This document shows positions 23,525-34,945 of a DNA stretch of 64,000 nucleotides, piece after piece. The notes beneath the pieces were generated by a model. It searched no databases. It was not told the origin of the DNA and worked only from the letters and a program-made list of their open reading frames with translations. Numbering within the stretch: the first letter of the stretch is position 1; each line of letters starts with the position of its first letter. Origin of the DNA: Chondrosia reniformis (taxonomy: Eukaryota; Porifera; Demospongiae; Chondrillida; Chondrillidae); NCBI GenBank assembly GCA_947172415.1, contig OX359201.1, positions 3,658,001 through 3,722,000 of the forward strand, given 5' to 3'. The position numbers and the translations under genes are program-made.

Positions 23525-24232
23525 GTGCAAATCACCATAAATGAGCAATTTTCTTTTAAGGCACTTCTACTTCCATATTTTGTTACATCTTCAAGTTGTG
23601 AACATTAAGAAAGAGTGAACATTAAGGAACCCGTACCTTTTTACGGTTTTACGATAGCTCATACCCTTTAGCAGACACGCCTTATTAAAAGACCATACCT
23701 GTTTCAGCCAATCAAATTGCTTAATTCCATCAATGAGGTGAAAAACTAGTTACTACGCTGTTTAAATGCGTGTAACTTTGATCACAAAATGGTTGCCAGA
23801 AAATTAACAAACAAAAGCCTATACATTTTAAGCTTTTTTGCGGTGTTGAAGCATTTAAGGCTAATAATATTTTATTTCAAGGTGAAGGTATAACATTAAA
23901 AGGAATTAAAACCCTTTAAAGGTTATTTGGACTAACATTATGGCTGAAATAGACCAAATAGAGCCAAAAACAGAAAATTGTTAATATAAAGATGACCATA
24001 GACACAGAAAAAGATGACATCAAAAAAAGCATAACTAGAACAAAGGGAATAATAACTCCTTATCCTTATTTCATATGTTATTCCTTGATGAAGAGGTGAT
24101 AATCATGCACATATTCTCCAACACTTAAAAAAGTAATATTTAGAATTATAATTACATATGTTTTTGAAATAAACATATACAAAAGTTAGCAGAAAATATT
24201 TATTGTAGAATATATTTATTGCAACTCCAAGG
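23525..24232 (+). mobile_element. TATA-flanked TIR element, left part of split copy
   Basis: It starts GTGCAAATCACCATAAATGA after TATA and matches the intact copy 34946-35941 from its left end to AACTCCAAG. The APE-type LINE follows at once. The missing right end is found at 28610-28675, so a 4.4-kb block has separated the halves, with loss of about 217 bp relative to the intact copy. No transposase is present. Confidence 0.8.
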
Positions 24233-24317
24233 ATTGAGGTGTGAGAAAATGGTGGAGCAATAGTACTTTTCATCGGGTAAATCGTCTACCAGTTGACAGC
24301 CCACCAGAGCAGCAAGG

Positions 24318-25447
24318 ATGCCAGCACATTTTAAAAACAAAAGAAAAATATATAGGCTAGAAACATGGAACGTCAGATCTATCAAGAATAAGGAAACTGA
24401 GTTGATTCGGGAGACGAAACGGTATAACCTCGATGTTCTGGGAGTCAGCAAAACAAGAGCGAGGGGGAACGGGATGAAAGCGATTGATGGGGCTAGCTAA
24501 GTGTATGCAGGAGTGACAGAAGGTAGAGCAAAAATTGGAGTGGGCATAGTGATAGCAGAGCGATGGGCAGATTGTGTGACAAGTTGGAGGTGCATCAATG
24601 AAAGGTGCGTAACGCTGAGAATGAAGATCGCGTGGGTGTGGCTGACGCTGGTGCAGGTCTATGCTCCAACAGATAATAGAGATAACGACATCAAAGATGA
24701 TTTCTACTCAGTACTGAGGAGGTGTTAGATAGGGCTCCCAGAGGCGATAAGGTGGTGATCATGTGTGATCTGAATGCAAGGGTTTGCAATAATGTGACTA
24801 GGTGGGAAGGTGTAATTAGAAAGCAGGATGAAGCTGTGGAGAATGACAGTGGGAGGTTACTGAGTTTAAGCGCCGAGAACAGCTTCAAGATACTGAACAC
24901 CTACTGTGAACATAAGGAGATACATAAACACACATGGATATGTCCAGGGAGAGGCCTACAATCGATCATTGACTATTTTCTGATAAGAGGAGATGTGAAG
25001 AGGAATGTGAATGTTGTGAAGGTAATCAGAGGGACAGAAATAGGCAGTGACCACCACCTTGTACTCATGAAACTAAAGTTGTGTGGAAGAGTCCCGGTCC
25101 GAAAGGTGGAAAAGCAAAGTAGCCTGAGGAGTGAAAGGTTAACAACTGAAGTGGGCAAACTGAAGTATCAGATCAGACTGGGCCACAAGCTAAATGAAGC
25201 AAAATGGACGAATGGTAGTGATGTAGAAAAAATGTGGGAAGAATTTAAGAACAATGCCATAGAGACAGCAGAAGTTGTAGGTGGGAGAATAAAGTATTGG
25301 AATAGAAACCAGAGAACTAGATGGTGGGGCAAAGAGGTGGAACTGTCAGTTAGGAAGAAGAAATTAGCATTTAAAAGATGGCTACAGCTAAAAACCACAG
25401 AAGCAAAGGAAGAGTATCTGAGAGCAAAAGAGCACCAGGACAGTTAG
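24318..25447 (+). pseudogene. APE-type endonuclease region of LINE copy 1
   Basis: It reads LETWNVRSIKNKETELI at the start, then GVSKTRARGNGMK, WLTLVQVYAPTDNRD, VVIMCDLNARV, RSIIDYFLIRGDV and EIGSDHHLVLMKLKL. These are the ordered motifs of exonuclease III-like LINE endonucleases, including Asn of WNVR, Asp and Asn of GDLNARV, and the final SDHH. Damage includes TAA at 24498, a frameshift near 24720, loss of Gly in GDLNARV (CDLNARV), and TAG at 25445. In life it would nick target DNA to prime reverse transcription. Confidence 0.85.
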
Positions 25448-25742
25448 AAAGGCAATAAACAATGAATGGAGAAGATTGGGTGAATCACTGCAGGGCGACT
25501 ATATACACAATCAGAAGAGGTTCTGGGCAAACATTCGATCAGCAGTGAAAGGCACCCATGAAGTGGGAAGCATATGTGATGAAAGCGGACTGGTACTGTG
25601 TGAAAAAGAGGTCAGGACGTGGTGAAAGGACTACTTTTTCACACTGCTAGAGAGCGAACAGACCAACGATGCTCAGGTACCTGAATACGGGGAGGCACCT
25701 AGCCAAGCGAACTAGGCTGCAGAATGTACAGATAAGATCAGT

Positions 25743-27025
25743 GTGGAAGAGGTGCATGAATGCATTAGGAGGCTGAAGAACAGGAAAGCACCTGGAGTAT
25801 GTGGAATAACAGGAGAAATGCTTAAGGCCGGTGGAGATGCAGTGGTCCAGTGGTTACACAAAATCTTTTGTATGTCCTGGGAGAGTGGAACTGTGCCTGC
25901 AGATTGGAGGAAAGCACAAATTGTCCCAGCACACAAAAAACGCAGTAGAACACAGTGTAAGAACTACCGGGGTATTAGTCTACTAAGTGTTCCAAGGAAG
26001 GTGTACGCTACTGTATTGGATAAGAGGATACGAGCCATCACTGAAGAGAGAGTACGAGAAGAACAGGGTGCATTCCGGAGGCAAAGAAGCTGCACTGATC
26101 AGTTATTCAAAGTGAGACAATTCAGGGAGAAGTTAATTGAGAAGAACAAAACAATTAACATGGTATGCATAGACCTAGAAAAAGCCTTTGACTGAGTGTA
26201 TAGGAAGTTGCTATGGTTGGTGGTAGAGAGATATTGTGTCAGGGGGAAACTGAAGGAAGCAGTGAAGTCTCTGTACCTAAGAAGTGAAGCATGTGTACGG
26301 ATACAGGGGCAAAATTCAGACTGGTTTGGCGTAGAGAGAGGGGTGAGACAGGGGTGCACCTTGTCGCCTTGGCTTTTTAACTTATTTCTGGAAAACATAG
26401 TGAGGGAGGCAAGGGAGAGTTTCCAGGGTTGTGTGCAGTTGGAAGCAAGTAAGGTACAATTTCTGATGTTTGCGAATGACCTAGCGATAGTGACTGAAAA
26501 GGGTAGGACATGAAAAGAAATGTTGAAGTGCTCAATGATGCAATGACAAAGTGGAAGATGAAGATAGACTGGGAGAAGACCAAGGTGCTGGTAGTGGAGA
26601 GGGGAGGTGGCACATGTCACATAGTTGTGGATGGAGTTGAGGTGGAAGGAATAAAGACAGCAAAATATTTGGGGGCCATGTTTAATGAGGAAGGATCATG
26701 CGATCATGAGATTGAGAACAGGCTTGGGGCAGCAGCAAGAATGGTGGGGGCATTAAGAAGTGAAGTTTTTGAACGCAAATTGCTGAGCAAAGCTACAAAG
26801 CTAAGAGTTATCAATGCCATGGTTGTAACAACTCTACGGCATGGGAGTGAGACGCGGACCCTAGAGGGAAGACACAGAAGTAAAATCCAGGCAATGGAGA
26901 TGAGGTACTTTAGAAGGGTAGAAGGTGAGACCAGAATGGACAGATTAAACAATGATGACATTACAAGAAGGCTGGAGGTTGAAGCGGTTTTAGAAGTGGC
27001 AGATAGGAAGAAGGAGTGGAGGTAA
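25743..27025 (+). pseudogene. Reverse transcriptase region of LINE copy 1
   Basis: Finger motifs are LKNRKAPGVCGITGEMLKAGG and IVPAHKKRSRTQCKNYRGIS. Motif A is VCIDLEKAFD. Motif B is GVRQGCTLSPWLFNLFLE. Motif C reads FANDLAI, where the family has FADDL, so a catalytic Asp is lost. The thumb and C-terminal part includes KYLGAMFNEEG and EVFERKLLSKATKLRVINA. A TGA follows FD at 26193, a TGA ends the frame at 26511, and the next frame overlaps it. It is inactive. LINE copy 2 keeps FADD at this motif. Confidence 0.85.
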
Positions 27026-27250
27026 AAGATTGAGGAAATGCCTCAGGAAAGGATGGTGAGAAGAGTGTTTGAGGAAGAGGTGTGTGGTAAATGACCAAGA
27101 GGACGGCCAAGAAAGACATGGAGAGACGACACTTAATGATTTTACCTATATATTAACATGCAGAACAGTCTATATTCCTATAGAAACAGAAAATTTTAAA
27201 GTATTTTTACTGTATGTAACAGCAACCTCCTACTGAGGAGATGAGCTACA

Positions 27251-28304
27251 TGATGAATTGAATTGAATGTTCTAGTTGTACGTACTAGTTCTTTGTATTA
27301 GTGATGTCCTAGTTGTATGAACTAGTTGTATGTTCTAGTTGAATGTACTAGTTTTATGTATAGGTCTATGTAGAAGTTGTATATATAAACATGTTTTATG
27401 AACTAGTTGTGTATAATAGTTGTATGTATTAGTTGTTTGTACCACTTTTATGTACTAGTTGCATTTACTAGTTGTAAATTCTCGTTGTATGTGCTAGTTA
27501 TATGTACTAGTTATGTACTATTTGTAAGTACTAGTTGTATGTACTAGTATTATTTACTAGTTGTATGTACTAGTATTATGTACTACTTGTATGTACTAGT
27601 TGTATGTACAAGTTGTATATATACATGTTTTATGTATTAGTTGTCTGTATTAGTTGTATGTACTAATTTTATGTACTGTATAGTTGTATGTAGCAGTTGT
27701 ATGTACAAGTTTTATATTTTTGTACTAGTTGTATGCACTAGTAGTACGTACTAGTTGGATGCACAAGTTGCAAGAACTAGTTGTACGTTCTAGTAGTTTG
27801 TACTTGTTGTATGTACTAGTTGTATATAATAGTAGTATGTACTAGTTGTGTGTCCTAGTTTTGTATACTAGTTGTATGTACTAGTTCTCTGAACTAGTTG
27901 TATGTACCAGTTGTATGTACTAGTTGTTTGTAATTGTTGGATGTACAAGTTGTATATTCTTGTTTTACGCACTAGTTGTAAATACTAGTTTTAAGAACTA
28001 GTTCTATATACTAGTTGTATTTACTTGTTCAATGTAGGACCTGTATGTATTATTTATATGTACCAGTTCTGTACTAGTTGTATGAACTAGTTGTATGTGT
28101 ATACTAGTTGAATGTACCTGTTGTGTGTACTAGTTTTATGTACTTATTGTAAGTACTATATATATATACTAGTTATATGTGTATGTTCTAGTTATATGTA
28201 CTAGCTGTATGTGCAAATTGTATGTTTTGGTTGTATTTACTAGTTTTATCCACTAGTTTTATGTACTAGTTGTATGTACTAGTTGTAAGAACTAGTTACA
28301 AGTA
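27251..28304 (-). repeat. 13-bp minisatellite block following LINE copy 1
   Basis: Array units in the TGTATGTACTAGT orientation. The first ~65 bp (GTTCTAGTTGTACGTACTAG onward, including the rare GATGTCCTAGTTGTATGAAC) are shared with the flank of LINE copy 2 at 50168-50232. Confidence 0.9.
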
Positions 28305-28615
28305 AATAAAAACATTTATCAAAATGATGTTAGAAGTAGGAATGGCATTGTTCACTAATACATCTGCAAAAAGTATCGAAACAAGCCACTGATTCTATGA
28401 TAAGGCTAATCATACAGAAGTTGCATATATACTGAAATTTAAATAACTTTACCATACACTTCTGTGTTTGGGCGCTCTAACCTTAAGTAGGAATGGTGCA
28501 CCCAAACACAGAAGTGTATGGTTAAGTTACTTAAATTTCAGTATATATGCAACTTCTGTATGATTAGCCTTACCATATAATCAGTGTCTTGTTTCTATTA
28601 CTTTTTGCTGATAAA
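28305..28615 (+). mobile_element. Foldback MITE, copy 2
   Basis: Reverse complement of 22378-22680: the tail (ATGTTAGAAGTAGGAATGGC) is on the left here, followed by the arm CTGCAAAAAGTATCGAAAC, the spacer with the inverted centre, and the complementary arm ending near 28613. Arms are about 110 bp. Non-coding. Confidence 0.85.
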
Positions 28616-28675
28616 TTACTGAAATATTAATATCTCAGTTTAGAGGCAAAATTGCTCATTTATGGTGATTTGCAC
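28610..28675 (+). mobile_element. TATA-flanked TIR element, right end of split copy
   Basis: It begins at GATAAATTACTGAAATATTA, runs through AAATTGCTCATTTATGG and ends GATTTGCAC, followed by TATA. It matches the last ~70 bp of the intact copy 34946-35941 and is the partner of 23525-24232. Confidence 0.8.
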
Positions 28676-28679
28676 TATA

Positions 28680-29001
28680 CTTGTTCAATATACCAGTTGT
28701 ATGTACTAGTTATATGTACTAGTTGTATGACCTAGTTGTATGTACTATACATATGAACTAGTTATAAGTGTATGTTCAAGTTATATGTACTAGTTGTATG
28801 TATTAATTGTATGTACTAGTTGTGTGTACTAGTTGTATATACTAATTGTAAGTACTATATATATGTACTAGTTATAGGTGTATGTTCTAGTTATATGTAC
28901 TAGCTGTATGTACAAGTTGCATGTTTTTGTTATGTGTACTAGTTTAATGTACTAGTTGTGTGTGCTAGTTGTATGTACTTATTGTAAGGACTATATATAT
29001 G
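28680..29001 (-). repeat. 13-bp minisatellite block
   Basis: Array units between the TIR-element end and the first pogo-like MITE. Together with both neighbours it matches the block at 35946-36345. Confidence 0.85.
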
Positions 29002-29003
29002 TA

Positions 29004-29343
29004 CAGTAGAAACTCGGTTATCTGAACCTCAATTAACCGGCTGCTCGGACTATCCGGCCTTAGATTCCCTTCCTACTTAAAGTCCATCATTTAATAGTGT
29101 GTAGAAGTTTACGACAATGGCTAGCTGTAGCAATGTCTCCTTGAAAAGGAAGCGTTGTTGTGGCATTTTAAAGACCAAATCAACTTATTTGAACCAACGA
29201 CTTGAGGGAATCAACTAAAATGCTACTCGTTCCCCGCCTGAAAATCTCAATTGAGGTGGCTTTTTTCGTTTCACTCATCCTGTCGTTTCAGTTATCTGGA
29301 CATATTCCGGTCCCAGGGTGGCCGGATAAGAGAAGGTCAACCA
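29004..29343 (+). mobile_element. pogo-like MITE, copy 1 (340 bp)
   Basis: It starts CAGTAGAAACTCGGTTATCTG and ends in GCCGGATAAGAGAAGG...CCA, flanked by TA on both sides. The ends are imperfect inverted repeats containing TTATC(C/T)G, the hallmark of pogo/Tigger elements. A short frame from ATGGCTAGCTGTAGC gives MASCSNVSLKRKRCCGILKT, resembling the first residues of a Tigger/Jerky-type transposase (KRKR). The rest of a transposase is missing. Confidence 0.8.
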
Positions 29344-29345
29344 TA

Positions 29346-32300
29346 CTAGTTATATGTGTATGTTCTAGTTATATGTACTAGCTGTGTGTACTATTTGTGT
29401 GTAGTATTTGTATATACTAGATGTGCGTAGTAGTTGTGTGTACCAATTGTGTGTACTAGTTGTATATACTAGTTGTATATACTAGTTGTATGTGCTAGTA
29501 TTTTGTACTAGTGGTATGTACAATTTGTATGTACATGTTTTATGTACTAGTTGCATATGCTAGTTGTATTTACTAATAAAACGTACTAGTTATATGCACA
29601 CGTTGTATGTACTAACCGTACGTACTAGTTGTTTGTACTTTTTACATGTACTAGTTGTATGTACTAGTTGTATATACTTGTTGTATTTACTAGTTGTAAG
29701 TACAAGTAGTGTGTACTAGTTGTGTGTAGTAGTTGTGTGTAATAGTTGTATGTACTAGTTCTATGAAGTAGTTATACTTGTATGTTCTAGGTATATGTAC
29801 AAGTTGTATGAACTAATTGTATGTACTAGTTGTATGTAATAGTTGTATGTATTTGTTGTGTGTAGCAGTTGTATGTACTAGTTTGATGTACTGCTTGTAA
29901 ATTCTAGTTGTATATACTAGTTAAATGTACTAGTTATATACTATTTGTATGTACTAGTTATATATACCAGTTTTATGTACTAGTTTTATCTACTAGTTGT
30001 ATGTACTAGTTATATGTACAAGTTTTATGTACTAATTGTAGATACTAGTTATATGTACCAATTGTATGTACTAGTTGTATGTACTAGTTGTATGTACTAT
30101 ATATATTTGCTAATTATATGTGTACGTTCATATTATATGTACTAGATCTATGTATTAGTTGTATGTACTAGTTGTATATACTAGTTGTATGTACTAGTTG
30201 TGTGTACCAGTTGTATGTACCAGTTGGATGCCCTAGTTTCCTGCACTAGCTATATGTACTAGTTGTAAAGACTAGTTGTATGAACTATATAGTTGTGTGT
30301 ACTTGTTGTGTGTTTTTAGTGGTTAGTACTATTTCTATGTACTAGTTATATGAACTAATTATATTAGCATGTTCTAGGTATATGTACAAGTTGTATGTAC
30401 TAGTTGTATGTACTAGTTGTATATAACAGTTGTATGCACTTGTTATAAGTACTAGTTGTATGTACTAGTTGTATTTTCTACTTTTAGGTACAATTTATAT
30501 GTACTAGTTATAAGTATATGTTGAAGTTATATGTACTAGTCGTCTGTATTAGTTGTAAGTACTAGTTGTAAATACTAGTTGTATGTATTAGTTGTATATA
30601 CCACATGTTTGTATGTACTAGTTGTAAGTTCTATATACATAGTCATGTGTACTAGTTGTATGTACTAGTTGTATGTATCAGTATTATGTAGTAGTTGTAA
30701 GTGCTGGTTGTATGTACTAGTTGTATGTACAAATTGTATATATATACACGCTTTATGTACTAGTTGTGTGTAATAGTTGTATGTACCAGTTTTATGGATC
30801 ACTTATGTACTAGAGTAAAGTATTGGCTGTATGTGATAGTTGTATATACTAGTTGTATGTACTAGTTGTGTGTGCTTGTTGTATGTACTAGTTGCTATGT
30901 AACTGTTGAATGCACTAGTTGTATGTACTAGCTGTTTGTACTAGTTATATGTACTAGTTTTATGCACTAGTTTTGTTTGTATTTTCTAATTGTGTGTACT
31001 AGTTGTATACTAGTTGTATGTATTAGTTTTATGAACTAGTAGTGTGTACTAGTTGTGTGTACTAGTTGTTTTTTTACTATTTATGTGTTCTAGTATTTTG
31101 TTATAGTTGTATGTACTAGTTGAATGCACTACTTGTATGTACTACTTATATGTACTAATTATATGTGTGTGTGCTAGTTATATGTACTGGCTGTATGTAC
31201 AAATTGTTTGTACTAGTCGTATGTACCAGTTGTATGCTCTAGTTGTTTGTACTAGTTGTGTGCAGTAGTTGTGTTTAGTAGTTGTACGCACTTGTTGTAT
31301 ATCCTAGTTGTATATACTAGTTGTATGTACTAGTTGTGTATACTAGTTGTATGTATTAGTTGTATGTAGCAGTTGTATGTACTAGTTTGATGTACTAGTT
31401 GTAAGTTCTATTTGTATATACTAGTTAAATTTACTAGTTATAAACTATTTGTACGTACTAGTTGTATGTGCTAGTTTTATGTACTAGTTTTAGTACTAGT
31501 TGTAGGTACTAGTTTTATGTATCAATTGAATGTACTAGTTGTATGTTCCAATTGTAAGTTCTAGTTGTATATACTAGTTATATGTACTAGTTATGTACTA
31601 GTTGTATGTACTAGTTGTGTGTACTATATATATGTGCTAATTATATGTGTACGTTCATATTATATGTACAAGATCGATGTGTTAGTTGTATGTACTAGGT
31701 GTATATACTAGTTGTATATACTAGTTGTGTGTACCAGTTGTATGTACCAGTTGTATGCGCTAGTTGCCTACACTAGTTATATGTACTAGTTGTAAAAACT
31801 AGTAGTATGAACTAGTTGTGTGGTCTTGTAGTGTGGTATAGTTGTAAGTACTATTTCTATATCCTAGTTATATGTACTAATTATATTAGCATGTTCTAGG
31901 TATGTGTACAAGTCGTATGTACTAGTTGTAAATACTAGTTGTATGTATTAGTTGTATATACCACGTTTATTCTGGTTGTATGTACTAGTTGTAAGTTCTA
32001 TATACATAGTAGTGTGTACTAGTTGTATGTATTAGTTGTATGTATTAGTATTATATACTAGTTACATAGTAGTGTGTACTAGTTGTATGTATTAGTTGTA
32101 TGTATTAGTATTATATACTAGTTATAAGTACTGGTTGTATATACAATTTTAATATATATATATATATGCTTTATGTACTAATTGTGTGTAATAGTTGTAT
32201 GTACTAGTCTTATGGATTAGTCATCTACTAGATTTAAGTATTGGTTGATTGGTTGTATATACTAGTTGTACATATAAGTTGTATATCTAGTTGCATGTAC

Positions 32301-32956
32301 TAGTTGTGTGTGCTAGTTGTGCGTACTAATGGTATGAAATAGTTGTATGCACTGGTTGTATGTACTACTTGTATTTACTATCTACATGTACTAGTTATTT
32401 GTTTAAGTTCTATACTAGTTGTATGTAGTAATTGTATATACAAGTTGTATATGCTAGTTGTATGTATTAATTGTATAAACCAGTTGTATGTGCTAGTTGT
32501 ATGTGCTAGGTGTATTTACTGGTTGTGGGTACTAGTTGTTTGTAACTTGTTGTATGTACTAGTTGGGTGTACTAGTTGTATGTACCTGTAAGTACTATTT
32601 ATATGTACTAGTAATATGTGTTGGTTCTAGTTATATGTGCTAGCTCTATGTCCAAGTTGTATGTACTAGTTGTAATTACTAATTGTCTTTACTAGTTGTA
32701 TCTACTATTTGAATGAAGTAGTTATATGTACTAGTTGTATGAACTTGTTGTATGTACTAGTTGTATGAACTTGTTGCATGTCCTAGTTGTATGTACTAGT
32801 TGAATGTACTAGTTGTATGTACTAGTTGTATGCTATATGTGTTGTATGTGTTGTATGTTATCTATATCCTAGTTATATGTACTAATTATATTAGCATGTT
32901 CTAGGTATATGTACAAGTTGTATGTACTAGTTGTATGTACTAGTTGTATGTAACAG
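29346..32956 (-). repeat. 13-bp minisatellite block with internal duplications
   Basis: A long array block. The marker TATATTAGCATGTTCTAGG recurs near 30361, 31881, 32888 and again near 38283 in a later block, each with the same context, showing duplications of 1 kb and more. A 63-bp segment at about 31993-32055 is repeated at once at 32061-32125. The frame at 32343-32591 is array sequence read in one register. Confidence 0.9.
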
Positions 32957-32963
32957 TTGTATG

Positions 32964-33196
32964 AAAAATCTAAGATGCCATTTCCCTACATGCTATGCCT
33001 ATTCTGTTAAAAGAGCCTATAGGGGAACTAAACCTGAAGAGAGCTTTGGATGAAGATACAGGAGTCTTTTCTTCCTTCTTTTCCCTTCTTTCATTTCTTC
33101 TCCACTGGGTCAGACAGCCGTTTCGGAGAATTTCACCCTTCGTCAGTGATCCTGGGAGTCTCTGTCTTTTTCTTTGTCTTGATCTTTTGTGAATCC
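32964..33196 (-). mobile_element. Solo 233-bp hammerhead element (PLE 3' end)
   Basis: Matches the last ~233 bp of the permuted PLE at 53212-57363 (AAAAATCTAAGAT through GTGAATCC). It is flanked by TTGTATG on both sides (32957-32963 and 33197-33203), a 7-bp target duplication. A paralogous array copy at about 30427-30450 (AACAGTTGTATGCACTTG) is the empty site. It has no coding sequence and is either a 5'-truncated PLE or a small non-autonomous relative. Confidence 0.85.
33099..33160 (-). ncRNA. Hammerhead ribozyme, type I (solo element)
   Basis: Minus strand: CUCC, CA, GGAUCA, core CUGACGA, stem II AGGG with loop UGAAAUU and CUCC, core GAAA, short stem III CGG/CUG, cleavage triplet GUC, then UGACCC, AGU, GGAG. 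Inner stem I pairs 5 of 6 and distal stem I 4 of 4. The core is CUGANGA with N = C, which is allowed. Stem II has one mismatch and one G-U. Confidence 0.8.
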
Positions 33197-33203
33197 TTGT
33201 ATG

Positions 33204-33588
33204 CACTTGTTATAAGTACTAGTTGTATGTACTAGTTGTATTTTCTACTTGTACGTACAATATATATCTACCAGTTATATGTGTATGTTGAAGTTATATG
33301 TACTAGTTGTATGTAATAGTTGTATGAATTCGTTGTATGTACCAGTTGTATGTCCTAGATTTATTTACAAGTTGTAAGTTCTCGTTGCACGTACTAGCTA
33401 TATTTAATGGTTACGTACTATTTGTAAGTACTAGTTGTATGTACTAATACTATGTACTGGGTATATGTACTAGTTTAAGGCATTAGCTGTATGTACCAAT
33501 TGTTTGTACAAGTTGTATGCACTAGTTGTAAGTTCTAGTTGTATGTACTGGTTTTATGTACTAGTTGTATATACTAGTTGTATGAATA
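33204..33588 (-). repeat. 13-bp minisatellite block
   Basis: Array units resuming right after the target duplication of the solo hammerhead element. The first ~110 bp parallel 30440-30550. Confidence 0.85.
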
Positions 33589-33862
33589 ATCGATGTGATA
33601 ATCAAACCACAAGTAATAATCAATGAAACATCATAAAGAGGGAAAAACACGAAAGAAGCAATTGCTGGGAATTGAACCCAGGACAGCTGGTTATGACCAC
33701 CAGTTGCTCTGCCACTGAGCTACAACTGCCACAGCAATGCCTCCCCCATGTTCTCCCTCTTAAACTAACTACAACAAATAATCAGTGTACATTCTTAATT
33801 AGTGGTGATTCACACTTCATCAGACAAGCTGATAATCGGAGACCCAGCCCATTTCCAGTGGT
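33589..33862 (-). mobile_element. tRNA-derived SINE-like insertion
   Basis: A non-satellite island of about 270 bp within the array with a tRNA-like core in its middle (33658-33729). Sequence on both sides of the core is unique in the window (for example GATAATCGGAGACCCAGCCC near 33833). Most SINEs carry the tRNA part at the 5' end, so a genomic tRNA copy with its flanks is an alternative. No target duplication was recognised. Confidence 0.5.
33658..33729 (-). tRNA. tRNA-like sequence (possibly Met-CAT derived; likely pseudogene)
   Basis: Minus strand: acceptor GCAGTTG pairs fully (one G-U) with CAATTGC. The D arm is GCTC/GAGC with A box TAGCTCAGTGG. The T arm is CTGGG/CCCAG with loop TTCAATT and B box GGTTCAATTCC. 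The anticodon stem CTGGT/ACCAG closes loop GGTCATA, which puts TCA in the anticodon position with G before it. A one-base shift would give CAT. The irregular anticodon loop argues for a pseudogene or SINE promoter. Confidence 0.6.
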
Positions 33863-34941
33863 ATGTACTAGTTGGGTGTACTAGTTGTATGTACTAGTTG
33901 TGTGTATATAGTAGTAGTGTGTACTAGTGGTATGTGCTAGTTGTATGTACTAGTTGTAATTTCTAATTGTCTTTACTAGTTGTATGTACTATTTGAATGA
34001 AGTAGTTATATGTACTAGTTGTATTAACTTGGTGTGTGTACTAGTTGTATGTACAAGTTGTGTGTACTAGTTGTGTGTAGTAGTTGTGTGTAATACTTGT
34101 GTGTACTAGTTATGTGTGCTAGTTGTGTGAACTAGTTGTATGTAATAGTTGTATATACTTGTTTTAAGAACTAGTTGTATGTACTACTTGTATTTTCTAC
34201 TTGTATGTACTATTTATATCTACTAGTTATATGTGTATGTTCAAGTTATATGTACTAGTTGTATGTACAAGTTGAATGTACTAGTTGTAAATACTAGTTA
34301 TGTATATTAGTTTTATATACCACTTATTTGTACTAGTTGTATGTACTAGCTGTTAGTTTTATATAGTTGTGTGTACTAGCTGTATGTACTAGTTTTATGG
34401 ACTAGTTATGTACTAGATTTATGTATTGGTTGTATGTACTCGTTTTGTGTACTAGTGGTATGTGCTAGTTGTATGTACTAGTTGTAATTATTAATTGTCT
34501 TTACAAGTTGTATATACTATTTGAATATATTAGTTGTATGTATATACCAATTGTTGGTACCAGTTGTATGTACTAGTTTTAAGTTCCAGTGGTGTGTACT
34601 AGTTGTATATACTAGTTGTATGTACAAGCTGTGTATATATACATGCTTTATGTACTAGTTGTGTGTAATAGTTGTGTGCACTAGTTTTTTGAACTAGTTA
34701 TGTACTTGATTTTTGTATTTTTGTATGTACTAATTGTAAGTACTATATATATGTACTACTTATATGTGTATGTTCTAGTTCTATGTTCTAGTTATATGTA
34801 CTAGCTGTATGTACAATTAGTATGTCTTAGTTGTATGTACTAGTTTTATATACTAGCTATATGGACTAGCTGTATGTACAAGTTGTATGTTTTAGTTGTA
34901 TGTACTAGTTTTATGAACATGTTGTATCTACTAGTTGTATA
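33863..34941 (-). repeat. 13-bp minisatellite block
   Basis: Array units in the TGTATGTACTAGT orientation up to the intact TIR element. Confidence 0.9.
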
Positions 34942-34945
34942 TATA

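Larger units (their letters stand above)
24233..27250 (+). mobile_element. APE-type LINE (RTE-like), copy 1, decayed
   Basis: An almost complete element: an endonuclease domain, a reverse transcriptase, and a C-terminal region ending near 27140. A 3' part follows that ends in a short TGAATTGAATTGAATG tail. The homology with copy 2 begins at CATCGGGTAAATCG (24274 here, 44347 there). The RTE/BovB-like affinity is judged from the endonuclease wording and the simple-sequence tail; assignment to a neighbouring clade is possible. Confidence 0.8.

Noticed and set aside
33790..33840. Hammerhead-like CTGATGA on the minus strand beside the tRNA-like core
   Set aside because: A short GTG/CAC stem follows, but the required GAAA and a cleavage triplet within a stem I are missing.
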